NCBI RefSeq assembly: GCF_001591645.1
Contig: NZ_BCVH01000015.1
Location: 34,026-98,025 of the forward strand
Origin: Robertmurraya korlensis NBRC 107688
GTDB lineage: Bacteria > Bacillota > Bacilli > Bacillales > Cytobacillaceae
Direction of reading: 5' to 3'
Length of the DNA stretch: 64,000 nt
Position 1 is the stretch's first letter. Every line of letters begins with the position of its first letter. The translations under genes were made by a program, and so were the position numbers. Below the pieces are notes generated by a model. That model was not told the origin of the DNA. It saw only the letters and a list, made by a program, of their open reading frames with translations, and ran no database searches. Shown piece by piece: positions 44,405 through 52,100 of the stretch.

Positions 44405-44734
44405 CTATTGGTTTTTCTGAATTCCAAACCTTGCGTTAATTTGTCCACGAAGCATTTTGTTACGGAGTTTTTCATCCTTGGCTAAGTTATTTTTCTTAAT
44501 CATATCTTGCCTAATTTCGTACGTACGAACTCCCTCTTCTCGCTTGTTGGCTATTTCTATTAGTGTCTCCACATCTGAGAATGAGTATTTTCGGTTCCCT
44601 CGTTCAGAGCGCTCAGGGAAAATGAGCTTTCGTTCTTCGTAATAACGGATTTGCCTCTCGGAAAGGCCTGTTAATTCACTAACTACACCTATCGTTATGA
44701 CTTTTCGGCTTTTATATGAAGTATCTTCCCCCAT
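44405..44734 (-). CDS. tnrA: Nitrogen transcription regulator TnrA
   Basis: 109 residues, MerR family. B. subtilis TnrA is 110. VITIGVVSELTGLSERQIRY is the winged helix-turn-helix; YEERKLIFPERSERGNRKYS follows closely. The C-terminal MLRGQINARFGIQKN is the glutamine-synthetase-binding tail of TnrA rather than the longer tail of GlnR, and there is no adjacent glnA. It activates or represses nitrogen genes in nitrogen limitation, by binding TGTNA-N7-TNACA. Two such boxes lie just upstream, and the divergent genes are two small ORFs as in B. subtilis (ykzB-ykoL). Confidence 0.93.
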   Translation of the reverse strand: MGEDTSYKSRKVITIGVVSELTGLSERQIRYYEERKLIFPERSERGNRKYSFSDVETLIEIANKREEGVRTYEIRQDMIKKNNLAKDEKLRNKMLRGQINARFGIQKNQ

Positions 44735-44806
44735 GGTTTATTCCTCCGTTTCCCACACCGTTTGCTTCTAGATTATACCATTACCTCACACAATAGACGT
44801 CTAACT

Positions 44807-44823
44807 TGTAAGGAAATCTAACA
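44807..44823. promoter_or_regulatory. TnrA/GlnR box 1
   Basis: TGTAAGGAAATCTAACA fits TGTNA-N7-TNACA. It is in the divergent promoter region of tnrA and the small ORF pair. Centre-to-centre distance to box 2 is 31 bp, about three helix turns. Confidence 0.8.
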
Positions 44824-44837
44824 AGATTTAGAAATGC

Positions 44838-44854
44838 TGTTAGTTAAACTAACA
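44838..44854. promoter_or_regulatory. TnrA/GlnR box 2
   Basis: TGTTAGTTAAACTAACA, a perfect 17-bp palindrome (central A) that fits TGTNA-N7-TNACA. It lies 69 bp upstream of the first small ORF and 104 bp upstream of tnrA. Confidence 0.88.
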
Positions 44855-44922
44855 CTTAAGGTGATATTAATTTCCACCTCGCTTACAATTACGATAATAC
44901 CAACAGAAAGGATGAACTCCCC

Positions 44923-45102
44923 ATGGCGCTTCTAAGAGAAATGGTTGAGAAAAGGCGAAAAGAGTATGAGAGTCTCCTAACAAAAGCCGGTGCACTCACT
45001 GTTCGTAAGGACTCAGCTGATTTCACTCTTACCGAGATGGAAGAGGTATATAGAAAATGGGTAGCATCAAGGAAAGGAAAGGGAAAGGGAAAGGACGAAT
45101 GA
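44923..45102 (+). CDS. Small basic protein divergent from tnrA (FbpA/YkoL-like)
   Basis: 59 residues, starting MALLREMVEKRRKEYESLL, from the ATG at 44923 with AGAAAGGATG upstream. Content: 17 Lys/Arg; a charged N-terminal helix, a T-L-T-E-M-E-E-V-Y segment, and a GKGKGKDE tail. The first ~45 residues resemble the family of small Fur-regulated basic proteins (FbpA) and, from memory, YkoL of B. subtilis. The location across the TnrA boxes matches the TnrA-controlled ykzB-ykoL pair. Its stop codon overlaps the next ORF by four bases. Function unknown. Confidence 0.7.
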   Translation: MALLREMVEKRRKEYESLLTKAGALTVRKDSADFTLTEMEEVYRKWVASRKGKGKGKDE

Positions 45103-45242
45103 TGATGAGAAATGAAGATGCTATTACATTAGCCAAGATGATTATTGAACTAGACCTACTTCGAGACGAAATCTGGGAGAGCCTAACAAGTGAAGCCGGT
45201 GATAAAGCATATGAAATTCTTCGTAACGTTCAAAATAGTTAA
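45099..45242 (+). CDS. Second small ORF of the TnrA-linked pair
   Basis: 47 residues (MMMRNEDAITLAKMIIELDL, then LRDEIWESLTSEAGDKAYEI). The ATG at 45099 overlaps the TGA of the previous ORF (ATGA), with AAAGGA upstream, so translation is coupled. The composition is an acidic amphipathic helical protein with no Cys, opposite in charge to the Lys-rich partner, so the two might bind each other. No family recognised; it sits where one of ykzB/ykoL lies in B. subtilis. Confidence 0.65.
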   Translation: MMMRNEDAITLAKMIIELDLLRDEIWESLTSEAGDKAYEILRNVQNS

Positions 45243-45246
45243 CCCA

Positions 45247-45286
45247 AAAAGCCTGCTGTCATGAAACAGCAGGCTTACCTTTTTTA
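45247..45286. terminator. Bidirectional terminator after the small ORF pair
   Basis: An 11-bp perfect stem AAGCCTGCTGT / ACAGCAGGCTT with a CATGAA loop and T-runs on both strands, between convergent genes. Confidence 0.88.
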
Positions 45287-45289
45287 TGT

Positions 45290-46405
45290 CTATCGCAAAG
45301 CTTCTGGTACATATAAGCAAAACGGTTCACTTGCTAGGTAATCTCCAGTCATCGCATAGGCTCTAGAACGCGAACCTCCACATACTTGGCGGTACTCACA
45401 CATCCCGCATTTTCCTTTGTAGAGGTCTGGATTTCGAAGTTCCTGTAAAACAGGAGAGGTTCGATAAATATGATCTAAACGATTCTCACGAATATTTCCG
45501 ACCTTTATTGGGAGCAAGCCACTTGGATACACATCTCCAGTATGCGATACAAAAATAAACCCATTTCCATCATTTACGCCCTTTGGCGCACGCTTTAGGC
45601 CGTCTCGGATTTTATCCTGATCCATCGTCATTGTGTCTTCATAGCGGATATGGCCTTTTTCTACTTTATGCTCCATCATTTTTTGCTGGAGGACGACACG
45701 TCTATAATGTTGTGCAGCCGTTGTTTTGATATCATAAGGAACTCTTTTACTTAAATCGTATAACCACTTAAACACCCTTTCATGCTCAAGGGGGGTTAAA
45801 CAATCATCCACCTGGCCTCTTCCAGTTGGCACTAGTAAAAAGATATACCACATAACCACATCAAGCTCTTCCATTAATTTTGCCATCTGCTCTAGATGGT
45901 CGTAATTGTAACGTGAAATAACCGTATTGATTTGAAGCGGCATTTTCAGCTCACGAAGGTAGGCTACCTTTTCTAATGTTAAGTCAAAAGAACCAGGAAT
46001 TCCCCGGAATTGGTCATGAATGTCAGCAGTGGGTCCATCTAAGCTAAATCCCCATCTTGATAACCCCACCTCCTTCGCCTGTCTCATCTTCTCCTTTGTG
46101 ACATTAGCTGTTGCACTTGGAGTCATCGAAACACGCATTCCTTTTTTAACCGCATAATCTGCTAGCTCAAGTAGATCGTCACGCATCATACAGTCACCAC
46201 CACTAAAAACAAGCATCGGGTTATTCATTTCATAAATTTCATCGATTAGAGCCATTCCTTCTTCATGTGTTAATTCATTTGGATCTGGTGTCAACTGCGC
46301 GTCCGCTCGACAGTGTACACATTTCAGCTGACAGGCTCTCGTTACCTCCCATATGACAATAAACGGATTTTGGCTGTAATCAACATGAACATGTTTCCCA
46401 TGCAT
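45290..46405 (-). CDS. Radical SAM/SPASM protein (TIGR04053-like)
   Basis: 371 residues from the ATG at 46405 (TTAGGTGAT upstream; a TTG five codons earlier is possible). The radical SAM cluster is TRACQLKCVHCRAD (Cys25, 29, 32). The C-terminal SPASM region has CGMCEYRQVCGGSRSRAYA and a last Cys in EPFCLYVPE, for an auxiliary [4Fe-4S]. Closest in layout to TIGR04053 and to AhbD/NirJ-type haem-modifying enzymes, or to peptide-modifying SPASM proteins. No precursor peptide is seen nearby, so the substrate stays open. Confidence 0.8.
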   Translation of the reverse strand: MHGKHVHVDYSQNPFIVIWEVTRACQLKCVHCRADAQLTPDPNELTHEEGMALIDEIYEMNNPMLVFSGGDCMMRDDLLELADYAVKKGMRVSMTPSATANVTKEKMRQAKEVGLSRWGFSLDGPTADIHDQFRGIPGSFDLTLEKVAYLRELKMPLQINTVISRYNYDHLEQMAKLMEELDVVMWYIFLLVPTGRGQVDDCLTPLEHERVFKWLYDLSKRVPYDIKTTAAQHYRRVVLQQKMMEHKVEKGHIRYEDTMTMDQDKIRDGLKRAPKGVNDGNGFIFVSHTGDVYPSGLLPIKVGNIRENRLDHIYRTSPVLQELRNPDLYKGKCGMCEYRQVCGGSRSRAYAMTGDYLASEPFCLYVPEALR

Positions 46406-46577
46406 GGTATCACCTAACAATCTTTTAATTTTCCAATGTTCTCATTATAGGAGGTAACCAACTCGTTGAATCATCCATTTTGTTACAATCCTCTTACACT
46501 TGCCACTTTCTAATAAAGATTCTTTATCGTATAGTGAAAATAAACAGATGATTATTTCATGTAAAAAGGAGAAAACC

Positions 46578-48230
46578 ATGCTATTACCTTGTCGTACAGA
46601 TGTGTTAGCTCTCACCAAACAGCTCGTTCAAATTGAAAGTGTAGTCAATACAGATGGAGAAAAAGTCATCTCTCACTCCTTGCATACCCTCTTGACTTCA
46701 TTACCTTATTTTCTAGAAAATCCAACACATATCGTCATCGAACAAACCCTTGATGACGATTACGAAAGGTATAATGTGATTGCCTTTGTGAAAGGTACAA
46801 AAGGAACAAGTAATCGGACCGTTATACTTATGGGCCATGTTGATACAGTTGGAATAGAAGATTTTAATCAATTAAAGGAACTTGCTTGTTATCCTGACGA
46901 GCTAGCTGAAGCTTTACAGAAGGAGGACCTAGCAGATGAGGTAAAGGATCAGCTTGAATCTGGGGACTGGCTATTCGGTAGAGGCACCCTAGATATGAAG
47001 AGCGGACTTGCTAGCCATCTTTATCTCTTAAAATATTATTCGGAACATCCCGAGGAACTTGATGGAAACCTTATTTTCTTAGCAGAATGTGATGAGGAGG
47101 ATAGTTCAAACGGTATCCTTTCTTCTTTAAAAACATTAAAAAGATGGAAGGCTGAGCACCACTTTGACTATGTCGCGGCTATCAATGCCGATTTCGTAGC
47201 CCCCCGGTTCAAAGGCGATCAAAATCGCTACATCTATAAAGGAACTGTCGGAAAGCTTCTCCCCTCCTTTTTTATTACTGGTGCTGAGACACATGTTGGT
47301 TCCTGCTTTGAGGGATTAGACCCAAACTTTTTGGCAGCAGAGCTAACTCAGCAAATCAATTATAATCCAGAGCTTTGCAATGAGGCATATGGGGAAACGA
47401 CTGTTCCGCCGGTCTCGTTAAAACAAATGGATATGAAACCGTCGTATGATGTGCAAACCGCACTAGCTGCCTATGTTTATTATAATTTCTTTATTCATTC
47501 GTGGACGCCAAAGGACGTAATAGACAAGTTGACCGAGCAAGCTACACTAGCATTTGATCGTGCCTTACGTACCTACGAAGAACGTTATAAAAAATATTGC
47601 ATGATTAGCGGAGAAGCTTTCCAACCGATTCCATGGAAAACAAGAGTACTTACTTATGAACAGATGGAAGAAATCCTGCATCATGAACATGGAGAGCCTT
47701 TCAAAAAACATATGGACCAGTTTAAAGACGAACGGCAAAAAGACAGATCATTGGATAGCCGAATGTACGCAGCGCGTGTGGTAGAGGAAGCATGGAAATG
47801 GATGAAGGACAAAAGCCCTGCCATGATTTTGTTTTATTCTTCTTTATATTCACCACGAATTGAACTAACAGGAAAAACGTCGGATGAATCAAACCTTATT
47901 GACGCACTTGATGAAGCAGTTGCTGACATACAACCAGACTACCCACATCCGATTGTTACACGTAATTTTTTCCCGTATATCTCTGATATGAGTTTTGTAG
48001 CATTAAGTGATGATGATGCTGGGCTTCAAGCAGTAACAAACAATAATCCAAGCTGGGGTCGAAAGCATTATATCAATTTCCAGGATATACGAGATATTAA
48101 TGTTCCTGTCATCAATATTGGACCCTATGGAATTGATGCGCATAAACGATTAGAAAGACTCGAAATGACTTACTCTTTGGAAGTGGTTCCTACACTGACA
48201 AAACGAGTAATTGAGCTATTATTAAAATAG
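46578..48230 (+). CDS. rocB: RocB-like M20 peptidase/deacylase
   Basis: 550 residues from the ATG at 46578 behind AAAAGGAG; the frame is open 26 codons further upstream without family sequence. M20/M28 metallo-hydrolase: VILMGHVDTVG with the first metal His and Asp, WLFGRGTLDMKSGLASHL with the bridging Asp, and FLAECDEEDSSNG with catalytic Glu. Long (RocB of B. subtilis is 566). RocB belongs to the arginine catabolism regulon, although its reaction is not proven. No rocA/rocC/rocR neighbour is in the window. Confidence 0.85.
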   Translation: MLLPCRTDVLALTKQLVQIESVVNTDGEKVISHSLHTLLTSLPYFLENPTHIVIEQTLDDDYERYNVIAFVKGTKGTSNRTVILMGHVDTVGIEDFNQLKELACYPDELAEALQKEDLADEVKDQLESGDWLFGRGTLDMKSGLASHLYLLKYYSEHPEELDGNLIFLAECDEEDSSNGILSSLKTLKRWKAEHHFDYVAAINADFVAPRFKGDQNRYIYKGTVGKLLPSFFITGAETHVGSCFEGLDPNFLAAELTQQINYNPELCNEAYGETTVPPVSLKQMDMKPSYDVQTALAAYVYYNFFIHSWTPKDVIDKLTEQATLAFDRALRTYEERYKKYCMISGEAFQPIPWKTRVLTYEQMEEILHHEHGEPFKKHMDQFKDERQKDRSLDSRMYAARVVEEAWKWMKDKSPAMILFYSSLYSPRIELTGKTSDESNLIDALDEAVADIQPDYPHPIVTRNFFPYISDMSFVALSDDDAGLQAVTNNNPSWGRKHYINFQDIRDINVPVINIGPYGIDAHKRLERLEMTYSLEVVPTLTKRVIELLLK

Positions 48231-48250
48231 GCGAGGGCCCCCCTCGCCTA
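48231..48250. terminator. Hairpin between rocB and alpha-glucosidase copy 2
   Basis: GGCGAGGG / CCCTCGCC, a very GC-rich stem with a short loop between convergent genes. No long T-run, so only a likely terminator. Confidence 0.5.
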
Positions 48251-48255
48251 CTCTC

Positions 48256-49932
48256 TTATCTATATTTATATACCACTGCCTCGTACGGGCGAAGCTTGAT
48301 CGAAGAAACATCTGGCTCCCCTGGTTGCTCGTAATTGCTGATTAATACTTCTACATCACGGCAAATCATATCCTCTGGGAGCTTAAATACTGGTCGGTGA
48401 TCAGAGAAATTCAAGATTACTAGCAGCTTTTCTTTCTTAAGTGTTCTCGTATAGGCATAGATTTGCTCATGATCATCCAGAAGCAAGTCATACTTCCCAT
48501 AAACGATGACCTCATTCTCTTTTCTTAACTGTATCAGCTTTTTGTAGTAGTGATAAATGGAATCTGGGTCAGAAATCGCTTTTTCTACATTCACTTCTTC
48601 GTAGTTGGGGTTTACTGCGATCCATGGTGTTCCTGTTGTAAAACCGCCATGTTCACTATCATTCCATTGCACCGGTGTGCGTGCATTATCTCGCCCTTTC
48701 ACATAAATTGATTCCATCACTTTTGCTTTGTCTTCGTTATTTTCTGTGACCTTTTCATTGTACATATTTAGTGTTTCAATATCTTTATATGCCTCAATCG
48801 AATCAAATTTAACATTTGTCATGCCAATTTCCTCGCCTTGATATATATAAGGGGTTCCTTGAAGTGTATGAAGGAAGGTAGCAAGCATTTTAGCCGATTC
48901 CACTCGGTACTTCCCATCGTTTCCAAATCGCGAAACCATACGAGGCTGGTCATGATTATTTAAATACAAGCTATTCCAGCCTGCATCTTCAAGTCCCTTT
49001 TGCCATTTCGTAAAATTGTCTCTCAAGTCTTTTAGCTTCAACGGACGCAAATCCCATTTCCCACCTGGCCCTGAATCAAGATCCATATGCTCAAATTGGA
49101 ACACCATATTAAGTTCGTTCCGGTCTGAACCTGTATAAAGCTTAGCCTGCTCGACATCTACACCTGGTGTCTCACCAACTGTAACGACACCTCTTGAAAG
49201 CACCTCTTTATTCATTTCCTGTAAGTACTCGTGTATTTTGGGTCCATTAAAAAAGTACTCCGCACCTGATGCATATTTTTTTCCTTCTACATTTGGGGCA
49301 TCCTGGTACCCCGCCTTAGAAATAAGATTGATCACATCCATTCGGAAGCCATCGACACCCTTGTCGATCCACCAATTCATCATATCGTAGACTTCTCTAC
49401 GTAGCTTTGGATTTTCCCAATTTAAGTCAGGCTGCTTTTTGCTAAATAGATGGAGAAAGTACTCATCGGTCGTTTCATCATATTCCCAGGCAGACCCGCT
49501 AAAAAATGATTCCCAATTGGTTGGCTCTTTGCCTTCCTTCCCTTTACGCCATATATAATAGTTCCGGTAGGGATTGTCCTTAGATTTTTTCGCCTCAAGG
49601 AACCAATGGTGCTCATCTGATGAGTGGTTTACTACCAGGTCCATCATTAGCTTCATTTCACGTTCATGCATTTCTTGAATCAAATGTTCCCAATCATCCA
49701 TCGTTCCAAACTCATCCATAATATCCTGGTAATCGCTTACATCATACCCATTATCATCATTTGGTGACTTATATACTGGAGAAAGCCAAATGATATCAAC
49801 ACCAAGCTCCTTTAAATAATCCAGTTTTTCAATAATTCCCTGAAGATCACCGATTCCATCTCCATTGCTATCCTTAAAGCTACGAGGGTAGATTTGATAG
49901 ACGACACTTTCTTTCCACCATGATTTATCCAT
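48256..49932 (-). CDS. malL: GH13_31 oligo-1,6-glucosidase (copy 2)
   Basis: 558 residues, GH13. N-terminus WWKESVVYQIYPRSFKDSNG; nucleophile in GVDGFRMDVINLIS, Glu in VVTVGETPGVD, and third Asp in LNNHDQPR. The Val after the nucleophile is the mark of alpha-1,6 (isomaltase/sucrase) activity in Bacillus oligo-1,6-glucosidases. Cytoplasmic. The ATG follows AAGGAGAT. A perfect cre-like palindrome lies 45 bp upstream, so carbon repression is expected. Sequence similar to copy 1 but clearly diverged. Confidence 0.9.
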   Translation of the reverse strand: MDKSWWKESVVYQIYPRSFKDSNGDGIGDLQGIIEKLDYLKELGVDIIWLSPVYKSPNDDNGYDVSDYQDIMDEFGTMDDWEHLIQEMHEREMKLMMDLVVNHSSDEHHWFLEAKKSKDNPYRNYYIWRKGKEGKEPTNWESFFSGSAWEYDETTDEYFLHLFSKKQPDLNWENPKLRREVYDMMNWWIDKGVDGFRMDVINLISKAGYQDAPNVEGKKYASGAEYFFNGPKIHEYLQEMNKEVLSRGVVTVGETPGVDVEQAKLYTGSDRNELNMVFQFEHMDLDSGPGGKWDLRPLKLKDLRDNFTKWQKGLEDAGWNSLYLNNHDQPRMVSRFGNDGKYRVESAKMLATFLHTLQGTPYIYQGEEIGMTNVKFDSIEAYKDIETLNMYNEKVTENNEDKAKVMESIYVKGRDNARTPVQWNDSEHGGFTTGTPWIAVNPNYEEVNVEKAISDPDSIYHYYKKLIQLRKENEVIVYGKYDLLLDDHEQIYAYTRTLKKEKLLVILNFSDHRPVFKLPEDMICRDVEVLISNYEQPGEPDVSSIKLRPYEAVVYKYR

Positions 49933-49976
49933 TTGTATATCTCCTTCTTTTATGTAAAGGTTTTGTGCAAACGTTT

Positions 49977-49988
49977 GCTTTCTAATAG
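49977..49988. promoter_or_regulatory. cre / LacI-type operator upstream of malL
   Basis: GCAAACGTTTGC, a perfect palindrome. In GTGCAAACGTTTGCT all but the first base fit the CcpA cre consensus. Located 45 bp upstream of the ATG, in the promoter region. Confidence 0.75.
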
Positions 49989-50056
49989 AATAGCATTAAT
50001 TGAATGGAAAAAAAATAACCTTTCTCATGAAAGAAAGGCAATTTTTTTACAAATAT

Positions 50057-51217
50057 CTATTTTGTGGCTCTTTGAGCAAGTAGAGAGATAACCGCATCAT
50101 CCATTGGTGGATTATGAAGGCCTGCCCTTACGTCCCTGTAATACCTTTGAAGTGGACTTTTATGATAAAGACTTTGTGCTCCTACTATACGCATCGCCTT
50201 ATCAACGATTTCCATCGCTGTATTTGTTACAACATGTTTTGCCGCTGCCAGCTCCGCATGTAGCTCATAGCGATTTTCAACATCCTGATCCCATCTTTCT
50301 GCAACAGAATAAAGAAATGTTCTTGCATTCATTAATTTAAGCTCCATTTCCCCAATAGGCTGGCGGATATTGGGGAGATCACTGATTGGACCTTTTATAC
50401 TGTTTGGTTTGTAATGATTGGCATATTCAACCGCATGGTTTCTTGCTGCTAAGGCAATACCCATATAACAGGCTGGAATATGGAGTAGCCACCCACTCGC
50501 CTTCTTCTTTGATTCCTGATCAAGCACTTGAACTAGGGCATCATGAGGAACTCTCACATCTTGTAAAAGAATGTCATGACTTCCTGTTCCACGCATCGCC
50601 ATAGTATCCCATGTTTCGACGATTTCCAACCCTTTTGTTTCACGTGGAACAATAAACTGAGCAATTTCGCCATTTTTCTCCACCGCTGCAACGACAATAA
50701 AATAATCCAATACAGGAGCCATCGTGGTAAACGTTTTTCGACCGTTTAACACCCACTCGTTCCCTTCCTTTACCGCAAGAGTTTGTGGTCTTCCTCCTCG
50801 TGTGGGACTCCCGGTTGCTGCCTCAGAAACGGCACTGTTTAATAACGCTCCATTCTGAACGATATCGTGAGCTATTCTCTCAAAAACCTTATTGTCCCAT
50901 AACCTTTTTTCAGCGGTATCCATGACAATTCCTAAATGCCAGCCGATAGAAAGGGCGGTCGAAGCATCTCCTTGGGCAAGCCTTTCCTGTAGAAGGACAA
51001 GCTCATAAAGAGAAATTCCTTCCCCTCCCAATTCCTTTGGTACAGAAAGCCTCGTGTAACCACTTTTCTTTAGCTCCTCGATATTCTGATAAGGAAAACT
51101 CCCCTCCCGGTCATATTGTTCCGACCGACTCTTAAACGAATCAGCTAGCTTACTCACCATGGTATAGAGCTCTTTGTGACGGTTTGTTCTTACATAATAC
51201 TCCTCATGGTAACCCAT
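50057..51217 (-). CDS. Acyl-CoA dehydrogenase family protein (YdbM-like)
   Basis: 386 residues. All three acyl-CoA dehydrogenase regions are visible: N-terminal helical (RLSVPKELGGEGISLYELVL), middle beta domain (AVSEAATGSPTRGGRPQTLA, FTTMAPVLDYFIVVAA, WDTMAMRGTGSHDILLQDVR) and C-terminal helices (AAAKHVVTNTAMEIVDKAMR, MRIVGAQSLYHKSPLQRYYR). It lacks an obvious catalytic Glu before the last motif and has the R-G-T-G-S-H-D flavin-acceptor loop, so it could also be a flavin-dependent monooxygenase (DszC/YdbM subgroup). No fatty-acid genes nearby. Confidence 0.82.
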   Translation of the reverse strand: MGYHEEYYVRTNRHKELYTMVSKLADSFKSRSEQYDREGSFPYQNIEELKKSGYTRLSVPKELGGEGISLYELVLLQERLAQGDASTALSIGWHLGIVMDTAEKRLWDNKVFERIAHDIVQNGALLNSAVSEAATGSPTRGGRPQTLAVKEGNEWVLNGRKTFTTMAPVLDYFIVVAAVEKNGEIAQFIVPRETKGLEIVETWDTMAMRGTGSHDILLQDVRVPHDALVQVLDQESKKKASGWLLHIPACYMGIALAARNHAVEYANHYKPNSIKGPISDLPNIRQPIGEMELKLMNARTFLYSVAERWDQDVENRYELHAELAAAKHVVTNTAMEIVDKAMRIVGAQSLYHKSPLQRYYRDVRAGLHNPPMDDAVISLLAQRATK

Positions 51218-51237
51218 AAAAAAACTCCTTTCCCTAC

Positions 51238-52005
51238 TTATTGAAACGTGTATTCTCCTTCACCAATGAAGAAGGTCGTCCCTTTTAATTCATCCATATC
51301 TGTATGAAAGATTAGCGTCATTGATTGATCATTAGAACCCTTTTGAAATGTAAAAAATTGATCCTGCATACGAATTCTCAAAAAATCTCCACTTCCTTCT
51401 TCCATTTCCAATCCAAATACATCACACCAGTGGTATGCTACTTTTTGAGGGTCTAAGCTATGGATAATCACTTCTTTTAAGGACACGTCCCCTCCACGAT
51501 GCGGTTGAATGGCACCTGCATTTGTTAATGATAAAAGTCTATTCTCGTCAGATTCCTTCCATTGTATGAAAAAAGGGTACACAACTCCTTCATAATCACC
51601 CTTTACAGATGCCATCTTCCATTCAATTTTGTTTCCTAACGTATTGATTCGGCTTCCCGCTACAATGGGTGACAGCTCCAACCCTTTTTCTATTAACGAA
51701 CGAACCGTTTCTTCTATATCATCTGTACGTATGGCCAACCGTGCAATTGCTTCTTTTTCAGGTAAAAGTCTTGCTGCATCATAAACAACCGCATTTACAT
51801 TCTTATTCTTTTCAACAAGCTCCGAATTTTCTATTGCTAAAAATTCAAGATAGCAAAGTCCGAAATAGCTTAAAGCATTATACGTTCCCCAGGTTGTGTG
51901 AGATCCGCCTCTGAAGGCGTGAAAACCTTTTTTGTTAAAGATCTCTACTGCAGAATCTAGATTTCTGACGTAATGAACGGTATGATCCCAGCTTAAATTG
52001 GCCAC
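51238..52005 (-). CDS. VOC/glyoxalase-like domain protein
   Basis: 255 residues from a GTG start (AAGGAGAGG upstream). N-terminal WDHTVHYVRNLDSAVEIFNK and GGSHTTWGTYNALSYFGLCY with LEFLAIEN are the Glyoxalase-like (PF13468-type) first half; the second half repeats a VOC pattern with EVIIHSLDPQKVAYHWCDVF. His10, Glu57 and similar residues could bind a metal. Lies 20 bp upstream of the acyl-CoA dehydrogenase-like gene in the same direction, so the two are probably co-transcribed. Substrate unknown. Confidence 0.8.
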   Translation of the reverse strand: MANLSWDHTVHYVRNLDSAVEIFNKKGFHAFRGGSHTTWGTYNALSYFGLCYLEFLAIENSELVEKNKNVNAVVYDAARLLPEKEAIARLAIRTDDIEETVRSLIEKGLELSPIVAGSRINTLGNKIEWKMASVKGDYEGVVYPFFIQWKESDENRLLSLTNAGAIQPHRGGDVSLKEVIIHSLDPQKVAYHWCDVFGLEMEEGSGDFLRIRMQDQFFTFQKGSNDQSMTLIFHTDMDELKGTTFFIGEGEYTFQ

Positions 52006-52065
52006 ATTTACCTCTCCTTATCGTCCTGCTTTTTATATAAGTATAACGGCACTACTCTCTGCTTG

Positions 52066-52100
52066 TAAAAAAAGACCCCTTAGATTCTCTAAGAGGCTTA
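52066..52100 (-). terminator. Terminator of the membrane transporter gene
   Basis: On the minus strand CCTCTTAGA / TCTAAGGGG around GAA, running into TCTTTTTTT. Follows the stop codon at 52098. Confidence 0.75.

Noticed and set aside
46500..46577. Longer N-terminus for RocB
   Set aside because: The extra 26 codons show no family sequence, and AAAAGGAG sits just before the ATG at 46578.
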